Below are positions 1 to 6,730 of a stretch of 34,881 nucleotides of DNA, piece after piece. The DNA lies in the NCBI RefSeq assembly GCF_014646635.1, contig NZ_BMNQ01000028.1:1-34881 (forward strand), written 5' to 3'. The notes beneath the pieces were generated by a model that did not search any database, had not been told where the DNA came from, and was given only the letters and a program-made list of their open reading frames with translations. Positions within the stretch are counted from its first letter, which is position 1; every line of letters starts with the position of its first letter. The position numbers and the translations under genes are program-made. This DNA is from Lentibacillus kapialis (GTDB lineage: Bacteria; Bacillota; Bacilli; Bacillales; Amphibacillaceae).

Positions 1-209
1 TACCAAAGGTTGGGCTCTTTTTCATTTATTTCAATTTCACTTTTTGGGTGATCAGTATCAATGCTCAAAAGTGCCGTCATAACGGAATCACTGAAGGATA
101 TGACGTGAAGCTATGAATAATTCAGGCTCCTTTTTAAACCCTCGATGTTTACGTCCTCCCTATTGCATATTTCAAAATCTGAAATTTTATACCACATTTT
201 AAATATAAA

Positions 210-238
210 TTGATTTTTTATTTCATGAAAGATACGAT
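210..238 (+). promoter_or_regulatory. Sigma-A promoter of the murR-murQ-PTS operon
   Basis: A -35 box TTGATT (210-215) and a -10 box TACGAT (233-238) are separated by 17 bp. This is the only good sigma-A promoter I see before the first gene, and transcription would begin at the cre box that follows. The upstream part of the window (1-209) is AT-rich and shows no convincing gene. Confidence 0.6.
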
Positions 239-243
239 AAATA

Positions 244-257
244 TGAAAACGCTATCT
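244..257 (+). promoter_or_regulatory. cre box (CcpA site), perfect consensus
   Basis: TGAAAACGCTATCT matches the catabolite-responsive element consensus TGWAARCGYTWNCW at all 14 positions. It starts six bases after the -10 box, over the expected transcription start, a position from which CcpA typically represses. This implies that the amino-sugar operon is silenced when a preferred sugar is available. Confidence 0.75.
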
Positions 258-281
258 CATATTGGTTTGGAGGTGTTCTAA

Positions 282-1178
282 CTGGAAGGTGTTCTTTACA
301 AAATAAGGGAATCACTTAACTATGTTAAACCCTCAGAAGGTGCTGTGGCGGCTTATATTTTGGAAAACCCGGAAAAGGCTGTTTCAATGACCGTCAATCA
401 ACTTGCGAATGCCTGTTATGCCAGTCCTTCTGCCGTTATGCGCTATTGTCAATCACTTGGCTACAACGGATTTAAGGAATTTAAATTAAAGTTATCCGGC
501 GATCTGGCCGTTATCAACTTACACGACCTGGAACAAGAAACATTATCGCCCGGCGATTCCATCGATAAAATGATGTCGGTCATCACCAATACAAATATTC
601 AATCATTGTACAGTTCGCTGCAATTAGTGCAAAAAGACCAATTCGAAACAGCGTATGAATATTTGATCAACGCGAAGAAAATTGATTTTTACGGGGTTGG
701 TTCCAGTTTTTTGATTGCTTATGATGCGATACAAAAGTTCATGCGCATCAATAAAGCCTGTACAGCTTACAGTGATTTTCATATGCAAAAAGTATCGGCG
801 GTTAATCTAAATGAAGAGGATGTAGTCGTGGCCATCTCCTATTCAGGAGAAACACAGCAAATCATTGATTGTGTCAAAATTGCACAGTCAAAAGGTGCAA
901 AAGTGATCGCGATTACGAAATATGCAGATTCCGATTTGAGTGAGATAGCGGATGCTGTATTATTTGTTGCCGCTCAAGAAGATGAATTCAGGAGTGCTGC
1001 CATGTCATCGCGGATTGCCTCATTAAATGTGATTGACATGCTCTATACTGCATGCGCATATGAAGATTACGACCGTTCACTGGCCCATTTAAACCAAACG
1101 TATGACATCATACAGCAAAGTCAGAGGGAGGATACCGGAAGTGGCCGAAAAATCAGCAAAAACAACAGAAAAACGTAA
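282..1178 (+). CDS. murR: RpiR/MurR family transcriptional regulator (HTH + SIS domain)
   Basis: RpiR-family regulator, about 298 residues: an N-terminal HTH of RpiR type (roughly residues 1-80) and a phosphosugar-binding SIS domain (about 120-260, with the stretch VVVAISYSGET). Family members sense sugar phosphates; next to murQ the likely ligand is MurNAc-6-phosphate (inference). The start is unusual. The first in-frame ATG/GTG/TTG is GTG at 345, which would cut off the first HTH helix. In-frame CTG at 282 lies seven bases after a strong GGAGGTG site (269-275), just after an in-frame stop (279-281), and restores the family-typical N-terminus (VLYKIRESLNYVKPSEGAVA). The 3' end overlaps murQ by 38 bases, which suggests translational coupling. 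MurR is a context-based name; another RpiR specificity is possible. Confidence 0.82.
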   Translation: MEGVLYKIRESLNYVKPSEGAVAAYILENPEKAVSMTVNQLANACYASPSAVMRYCQSLGYNGFKEFKLKLSGDLAVINLHDLEQETLSPGDSIDKMMSVITNTNIQSLYSSLQLVQKDQFETAYEYLINAKKIDFYGVGSSFLIAYDAIQKFMRINKACTAYSDFHMQKVSAVNLNEEDVVVAISYSGETQQIIDCVKIAQSKGAKVIAITKYADSDLSEIADAVLFVAAQEDEFRSAAMSSRIASLNVIDMLYTACAYEDYDRSLAHLNQTYDIIQQSQREDTGSGRKISKNNRKT

Positions 1179-2067
1179 TGATAAGACGATGAATTTGGAT
1201 GAAATGAGCACTCATGACATATTACGTGTGATGAATCAGGAAGATAAAAGCGTTCCAGACGCCGTTAATGAACAAATAAATCACATCGATAAAGCCGCTT
1301 CAGCCGTTATTGATTCATTTACCAAGGGTGGCAGACTCATTTATATTGGAGCCGGTACAAGCGGACGGCTGGGGATTCTTGATGCAGTGGAATGCCCGCC
1401 GACATTTGGAACATATCCTGAGAAAGTTCAAGGACTTATCGCCGGTGGACAAAATGCTATCATGAAAGCGGTTGAGGGTGCTGAAGATGATCCTGAATTG
1501 GCTGTATCCGACTTGAAAAATTTGAATTTAAATGAAAAGGATACAGTCATCGGACTGGCTGCAAGCGGACGGACCCCTTATGTCATAGGCGGATTGGAAT
1601 ACAGCGGCCGTATTGGTGCACACACAGCGTCGGTCAGCTGTAATAAAAGTACCCGAATCAGTCGGTATGCAGATATCCCGATTGAAGTAGAAGTCGGACC
1701 CGAAGTTTTAACAGGCTCAACGCGCTTAAAAGCAGGGACCGCTCAAAAACTCATTGCTAATATGATTTCAACAAGTGCTATGGTTGGAATTGGAAAAGTG
1801 TATAAAAACCTGATGGTAGATGTCCAATTAACAAATCAAAAGCTTATCGAACGAGCCAAAAATATTATTTCACTCGCTGCACAAGTTGACTACGATACAT
1901 CTTCAGCTTATTTGGAAAAATCGCATCAGAATCCAAAGATAGCGATTATCATGATTAAACGGCAATGCCATTATGATACAGCCAAACATTATCTTGAAAA
2001 GGCTGATGGATTCGTACGTGAAGCCATTAGAATAGCAAACAACAAGGACGGTGAAACAAATGAATAA
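1141..2067 (+). CDS. murQ: N-acetylmuramic acid 6-phosphate etherase
   Basis: MurQ cleaves the lactyl ether of MurNAc-6-phosphate to give GlcNAc-6-phosphate and D-lactate, in cytoplasmic peptidoglycan recycling. The protein (308 residues from GTG 1141) carries the diagnostic stretch GAGTSGRLGILDAVECPPTF. The glutamate in it falls at residue 84, and a second conserved glutamate (EGAEDD) at 115; these match E. coli Glu83 and Glu114. GTG at 1141 is chosen because GAGGGAGG (1124-1131) sits nine bases upstream; a more distal start at 1102 lacks a ribosome site. The gene overlaps the regulator upstream and, by 8 bases, the PTS gene downstream, so the three form one transcript. Confidence 0.93.
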   Translation: MAEKSAKTTEKRNDKTMNLDEMSTHDILRVMNQEDKSVPDAVNEQINHIDKAASAVIDSFTKGGRLIYIGAGTSGRLGILDAVECPPTFGTYPEKVQGLIAGGQNAIMKAVEGAEDDPELAVSDLKNLNLNEKDTVIGLAASGRTPYVIGGLEYSGRIGAHTASVSCNKSTRISRYADIPIEVEVGPEVLTGSTRLKAGTAQKLIANMISTSAMVGIGKVYKNLMVDVQLTNQKLIERAKNIISLAAQVDYDTSSAYLEKSHQNPKIAIIMIKRQCHYDTAKHYLEKADGFVREAIRIANNKDGETNE

Positions 2068-3979
2068 TCAAAAATTGGCGCAAACAATTGTTGAGAATCT
2101 TGGCGGTGAGGCCAACATAACCAACCTTACCAATTGTATAACAAGGCTGCGGATTGATCTCAAATCACGCAGCAATGTTGACCTGGAAGCAATCAAACAA
2201 TTAGAAGGCGTTCTGAGCGTACTTGATCAGGGAACTATTCAGATCGTGCTTGGCCCCGGCAAAGTAACCAAGGTCGCCAACGAAATACACGAAAACACGG
2301 CAATTGACGTTGATGTAGAGGATGAAGGTGACGACAGCGAATTTGATATGGCGTCCGACACAAAGGCAGCCTATAAGGCGAAGCAGACATCGATGTTCCA
2401 ACAATTATTCAGGCATATCGGTAATATTTTCGTTCCAATTGTTCCAGGGCTTGTCGCATCAGGTTTAATGCTTGGAATCGCCAATCTGATTACGAACTTG
2501 GCCAACCCTGACGCAGGCATACTCGACCCGGCTGTTCTTGAAACAGACTGGTATATGCTGCTGAAGGCCATCGGTAATCTCTTGTTCGGATCGCTTGGTG
2601 TGTTTGTCGGTATTAATACCGCAAGAGAATTCGGAGGTACGATGGTTCTCGGCGGGATTGCAGGTCTCTTGATTTACGCACCCGTGCTGGGTGATGTAGG
2701 TTCTTTAAATTTATTTGGATTAACGCTGCAACTCAGTTCAGGCCTTGGAGGTCTGTTGGGGGTTATTGTTGCCGCTTATCTATTCACACAAATTGAAAAA
2801 TTCACCCGCAAACGTATGGCAGACAGCCTGGATCTTGTTCTGACGCCATTAATCACGGTTATGATCGGGTCAATTGTGACGATTGTGGTTATCCAGCCGC
2901 TCGCAGGCTTGCTCATGGATGGCATTACATGGTTCCTTGTTGATGTTATGCTCCAAGCAGGCGGCATCATTGGCGGGTACGTGCTGGCAGCAACATTCCT
3001 GCCGTTGGTAACCGTTGGCATGCATCAAGGATTAATTCCTGTGCATCTTGAGCTGATAGATAAATTCGGCTCAACAACACTGCTTCCTATTCTTGCTATG
3101 GCAGGCGGCGGACAAGTTGGTGCTATGATTGCCATTTATATCAAAGCCAAAAATAAACGCCTGAAAAATACGGTCGCAAGTGTTTTGCCTGTTGGATTTC
3201 TCGGCATCGGAGAACCGCTTATTTATGGTGTCAGTCTGCCGCTTGGGCGTCCGTTTATCACGGCTTGTCTCGGTGCTGGCTTCGGCGGCGCGTTCTTATC
3301 ACTGTTCAAAGTAGGTGCTATCACTGTCGGGCCATCCGGTGTTGTCCTAATTCCATTGATCGCGGACAATAAATATTTGTTGTATATTATCGGACTTCTC
3401 ATTTCTTATGCTGGTGGATTTGTCCTGACTTATCTGTTTGGTTACAAAGAAGAAATGGTTCATAAACTTTATGGCGAAAGTACGAGTGAAATGGAAAAGC
3501 CGGATTCTAAAAAGCCAGCACAGCAAGAGGAAACGCATTTAAGCAGTCCGTTAGCCGGCGAATTACGTCCGTTAAGCGAATTAAATGATGAAGTGTTTGC
3601 AACGGAAGCTGTTGGCAAAGGAATTGCCATTTATCCACGTAATGGTAAATTATATGCACCTGCCAATGGCAAAGTGACTACCGTTTTCCCCACAGGACAC
3701 GCTATTGGCATAACAACCGGAACCGGAATGGAAATATTGCTGCATATTGGATTGGATACAGTTGACATTAAAGAAAACGTATTTGAACTGAACGTGGCAA
3801 AAGATGAAGATGTTGAAACCGGCCAGCTTTTATGCACATTTGATATCGATGCCATCACAAATAAAGGATACGATATAACATCACCGATTGTCATTACAAA
3901 TTCTGACGCCTATGACACGATTAATCCTGTCAGCCAGAAGGAAATTGAGGTTGGGAATAGATTATTGACAGTAAAATAG
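2060..3979 (+). CDS. murP: PTS EIIBCA sugar transporter (MurNAc/amino-sugar type, fused IIA)
   Basis: Sugar phosphotransferase permease of 639 residues in the glucose/sucrose superfamily. The IIB domain is at about 1-80 with its phosphocysteine in TNCITRLRID (Cys26). A IIC membrane domain with about 10 hydrophobic segments spans roughly 110-460, including GIGEPLIYGVSLPLGRPF. After a charged linker, a IIA-Glc domain (about 500-639) carries paired histidines at 547 (TGHAIGI) and 562 (LLHIGLDTV), spaced 15 as in EIIA-Glc His75/His90. ATG 2060 is preferred over GTG 2051 because the GGACGGTG ribosome site precedes it. Linkage to murQ argues for MurNAc import as MurNAc-6-phosphate. B. subtilis MurP lacks IIA, so the fused IIA leaves a related amino sugar or beta-glucoside possible. 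Confidence 0.85.
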   Translation: MNNQKLAQTIVENLGGEANITNLTNCITRLRIDLKSRSNVDLEAIKQLEGVLSVLDQGTIQIVLGPGKVTKVANEIHENTAIDVDVEDEGDDSEFDMASDTKAAYKAKQTSMFQQLFRHIGNIFVPIVPGLVASGLMLGIANLITNLANPDAGILDPAVLETDWYMLLKAIGNLLFGSLGVFVGINTAREFGGTMVLGGIAGLLIYAPVLGDVGSLNLFGLTLQLSSGLGGLLGVIVAAYLFTQIEKFTRKRMADSLDLVLTPLITVMIGSIVTIVVIQPLAGLLMDGITWFLVDVMLQAGGIIGGYVLAATFLPLVTVGMHQGLIPVHLELIDKFGSTTLLPILAMAGGGQVGAMIAIYIKAKNKRLKNTVASVLPVGFLGIGEPLIYGVSLPLGRPFITACLGAGFGGAFLSLFKVGAITVGPSGVVLIPLIADNKYLLYIIGLLISYAGGFVLTYLFGYKEEMVHKLYGESTSEMEKPDSKKPAQQEETHLSSPLAGELRPLSELNDEVFATEAVGKGIAIYPRNGKLYAPANGKVTTVFPTGHAIGITTGTGMEILLHIGLDTVDIKENVFELNVAKDEDVETGQLLCTFDIDAITNKGYDITSPIVITNSDAYDTINPVSQKEIEVGNRLLTVK

Positions 3980-4019
3980 AGATAACCGGGAACAGAGTAA
4001 GGACTGTTCCCGGTTATCT
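3980..4019. terminator. Bidirectional intrinsic terminator
   Basis: A perfect 16-bp inverted repeat (arms 3980-3995 and 4004-4019, 8-nt loop, GC-rich core CCGGGAACAG) lies between the convergent PTS and sulfatase genes. T-rich flanks are modest (CTATTTTA on the minus-strand exit, TTGT on the plus-strand exit). It probably ends both operons. Confidence 0.8.
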
Positions 4020-4062
4020 TGTACCATTAGAAAATATAACCGCGCGCCTAATTTGTTTCGTC

Positions 4063-5520
4063 TCACAACAGGTTATCCTGAACTGCTTTGGCCGGTTTAC
4101 CGATTATCAATGATTCACCGTCCGTATACCCTTCATCACGGCCGGTTAGTTCTTTGATAAGCTGGTCCCGCCTATGGCGCACGCGATCACTGTAATCACT
4201 AATCCCGGCGAGATTCCGTTTTTCTTCCGGATCGTCCAGCAAATCAAAAAATTGCTCCACACCTGTTTGTGAGAACCAAATATATTTTTCGTTCCCATCT
4301 GTAATATAATGATAGGATGTCTTGCCAAATTCGTGTTCTCCATGAATATAATCCCGCCAGATTAAACCGGTTTCACCCCTGCACAATGGCACAACACTCT
4401 TACCCTCAACCGATCCGGGTATACTGATACCGGCTGCATCCAGGAGAGTTGGCATGATATCGCGCATTTCCACCACGCTATCAACCGGCGTATTCTTTTG
4501 TATATTGAGGTGATTACCCGGGTCAGCCAGAATAAACGGTACTTTCGCACTTCCTTCATAAGGCAGTGACTTGCGATAAAGATGATGATCCCCGAGCAGT
4601 TCGCCGTGATCTGAAGCAAACAGTATGATGGTATCCCGATAAACGCCATATTCCTGCATCACTTGTAAAAAGCGTCCGATTTGGTGATCGATGTGCGTGA
4701 TTAAAGCGTAATATGCAGCCTGAGCACGATGATAGCGCTGTTTGGGAACGACTCCTTCAGCTGTTACCGGATTCAGCCCGGATTTTGAATCATCCTCTCT
4801 CATTGCCCAGTCACCCACTGGCGGATCCGGCAATTCCACGTCCTTATACATATCATAAAAAGCCTGTGGCGGGTCCAAAGGCGGATGTGGCCGGACAAAC
4901 GACATGTTCAGAAAAAATGGTTTGGACGGATCACGACGGCGCAGAAAATCAATAGATTGAGTCGTCACCCAGTTGGTGGGGTGCAACGACTCCGGCAAAT
5001 GCCAAGGTCTGGCAACAGTTGACGCATTACAATCAAGTCCGGAATCAAGTAAATCCGCATCAGCTCCATATTTCTCGCGCAGCCATTGCACATAATCATC
5101 GGTTTGTTCCTGTGATGCCATCGTTGTCGTCTGATGTTTAAGTCGATTGTAATGCATATAGCCATCGTGCAGCACAACATTATGAAATCCGCATAAATGG
5201 CGTGTCGGATAAACATGCATTTTCCCTACGCTTTGCGTATGGTAGCCGGCACCGGAAAATTCACCGGCTACCGTATGCTCATATTTCCAGGGAACCTCAT
5301 CCTGATAGCCAGTGCGACCTGTCGCGGTCTGTGACATGCCGGTCATAGCAGATGCCCGCGCCGGTACACATGAAGGTGTAGCTGAATAGGCATTCTGAAA
5401 CAAGGCACCATCCCGTGCTAATTGATCCAGATTAGGCGTATCCACAACCGGATGATTCAGCATACTTATACAGTCCGCCCGCATCTGATCCACCATGATC
5501 AAAAGAACATTTGGTTTCAT
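4063..5520 (-). CDS. Cytoplasmic Cys-type sulfatase (formylglycine-dependent)
   Basis: Type I sulfatase of 485 residues, hydrolysing a sulfate ester on an imported substrate. Visible motifs are the N-terminal metal site (LLIMVDQMRAD, Asp11), the C-x-P-x-R signature SCVPARASAMTG with Cys51 as the residue converted to formylglycine, and a C-terminal metal/acid motif SDHGELLGDHHLYRKSL. There is no signal peptide, so it acts in the cytoplasm. ATG 5520 is supported by a GGGAGAG site. It is the last gene of the importer/GH112 operon, 15 bases after the ROK kinase, so its likely substrate is a sulfated disaccharide or amino sugar brought in by the ABC system (inference). A formylglycine-generating enzyme lies at 13537-14487. 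Choline- or aryl-sulfatase specificity cannot be excluded from sequence alone. Confidence 0.9.
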   Translation of the reverse strand: MKPNVLLIMVDQMRADCISMLNHPVVDTPNLDQLARDGALFQNAYSATPSCVPARASAMTGMSQTATGRTGYQDEVPWKYEHTVAGEFSGAGYHTQSVGKMHVYPTRHLCGFHNVVLHDGYMHYNRLKHQTTTMASQEQTDDYVQWLREKYGADADLLDSGLDCNASTVARPWHLPESLHPTNWVTTQSIDFLRRRDPSKPFFLNMSFVRPHPPLDPPQAFYDMYKDVELPDPPVGDWAMREDDSKSGLNPVTAEGVVPKQRYHRAQAAYYALITHIDHQIGRFLQVMQEYGVYRDTIILFASDHGELLGDHHLYRKSLPYEGSAKVPFILADPGNHLNIQKNTPVDSVVEMRDIMPTLLDAAGISIPGSVEGKSVVPLCRGETGLIWRDYIHGEHEFGKTSYHYITDGNEKYIWFSQTGVEQFFDLLDDPEEKRNLAGISDYSDRVRHRRDQLIKELTGRDEGYTDGESLIIGKPAKAVQDNLL

Positions 5521-5535
5521 TTGGAATCTCTCCCA

Positions 5536-6480
5536 TTAAAGTGACCGATTTATAAGCTGTCCAGCGCTTTGTTCGAATTCATGAGCCAAGATCCTGTGCC
5601 CTGCTCCGATAATCCCCTGCTCATTTCCCATATGACTTATTTCCACGTTGTTCAATATGTGTTTTTGTTCATCAATAAGCCAATTATCCAATTTAGCCTT
5701 TATCATCGCTAGAAGTTTTGGATTATTGAAAATGACACTGCCTCCAAAAACCATTTTGTGAGGATCCAGCAGGCTGCTGAAAACATATATCCCCTGAGCT
5801 AAAGCATAAGCCATGTCATCAATAAGTGATTGGGCTGTTGGGTCACCGGTATAAAACGCTTCGAATACTTGCTTTGCCGTCATATCACTTTTTCCATAAG
5901 CGATATTGGCATGCTTTTCAAGCGCGGGACCAGAAGCAACATACTCCAGCCGTCCGAGTGTCTCATCATGAAAGTCGGAATTGACCGGAATCATCCCCAC
6001 TTCTCCGGCAAAACCGGCTCCACGGATAAATTCACCCGCTTGGATAATCGCACCTGAAATACCGGTGCTGACAGTCATATAAACAAACAACTCTTCCCGG
6101 AGGAGCTGGGCTTCTTTCCATTCGGCAAAAGCGGCCATATACACGTCATTATCGACAATGACCCGTTCTGTTCCGAACGTTTTCTTGATGCGTTCAGCTA
6201 AGGGGAATTCACGCCACGGAAGGTTATTCTGAAAGATGGCAATACCATTTTTTAGATCAACTTTTCCCGGAACACCTGCACCAATGCCATAAATATCGTG
6301 CATAGGGATACTGGAGTGATCAAGCAGTTGCTCGATACATGCTTCAACTTGTGAAAACATGCTTTCCCTGTTGGATGGATCACTATCAACAACCTCCCGC
6401 TGAATGATGTCACCTGTCTGGTTTACGATCCCGCTTGCAATTTTTGTCCCCCCAATATCCAACCCAATGGCATACTTCAT
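5536..6480 (-). CDS. ROK-family sugar kinase lacking the usual zinc motif
   Basis: ROK family protein of 314 residues, probably a cytoplasmic ATP-dependent hexose or N-acetylhexosamine kinase. The phosphate-binding loop is IGLDIGGTKIA (Asp8 onward), and the catalytic-type aspartate sits in IVDNDVY (Asp112). The start is ATG 6480, preceded by AGGGGGAGAG; a longer ORF start at 6510 is less likely. There is no HTH, which argues against a ROK repressor. The canonical GH...CxCGxxGCxE zinc motif is absent: the region reads GEVGMIPVNSDFHDETLG then RLEYVASG, with no histidine after GEVG and no cysteines. Between GH112 and the sulfatase, its likely role is phosphorylating GalNAc/GlcNAc released by phosphorolysis (inference). 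Confidence 0.82.
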   Translation of the reverse strand: MKYAIGLDIGGTKIASGIVNQTGDIIQREVVDSDPSNRESMFSQVEACIEQLLDHSSIPMHDIYGIGAGVPGKVDLKNGIAIFQNNLPWREFPLAERIKKTFGTERVIVDNDVYMAAFAEWKEAQLLREELFVYMTVSTGISGAIIQAGEFIRGAGFAGEVGMIPVNSDFHDETLGRLEYVASGPALEKHANIAYGKSDMTAKQVFEAFYTGDPTAQSLIDDMAYALAQGIYVFSSLLDPHKMVFGGSVIFNNPKLLAMIKAKLDNWLIDEQKHILNNVEISHMGNEQGIIGAGHRILAHEFEQSAGQLINRSL

Positions 6481-6562
6481 AGACACTCTCCCCCTCTGAT
6501 TTTCCATCAATTATATAAACAGCTATTTAATCTGCGCGATTCACACAGACCCTGTCTTTGAT

Positions 6563-6730
6563 TCATACAAATTTACGATTATAGTTCCAAAGCAAAAACA
6601 GCAAGCCAGCGAGGCCAATTAATTGCATGAGCAAATACATTTTGCCGACCGTCCGCTGTCCATAAACAATCAAAAACATGCAAACAAGAAAGAAGACAAT
6701 TTTCAATACACGGAATACTCTATCCTTCAT
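6563..6730 (-). CDS. Small two-helix membrane protein (DUF6903-like)
   Basis: Small protein of 55 residues with a basic N-terminus (KDRVFRVLK), two hydrophobic helices (IVFFLVCMFLIVYGQ and LMQLIGLAGLLFLLW) and a C-terminal YNRKFV. ATG 6730 overlaps the end of the GH112 gene in another frame and is preceded by GGGAGGAGA. I associate this pattern (two helices with YGQxTVG between them) with the uncharacterised DUF6903 family, which from memory occurs beside lacto-N-biose phosphorylase genes; that recollection needs a search. Overlap with GH112 implies coupled translation. Function is unknown; an accessory to the importer is a guess. Confidence 0.7.
   Translation of the reverse strand: MKDRVFRVLKIVFFLVCMFLIVYGQRTVGKMYLLMQLIGLAGLLFLLWNYNRKFV

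Noticed and set aside
1-60. Possible IS end at the left window edge (TACCAAAGGTTGGGCTC) related to CAACACCAAAATCTATGGTTG at about 34757
   Set aside because: The two share only short CCAAA/GGTTG similarity; no transposase or matching inverted end is present in the window, so no element can be defined.
4146-5216. ORFs in other frames over the sulfatase gene
   Set aside because: Shadows of the sulfatase reading frame, without motifs or ribosome sites.
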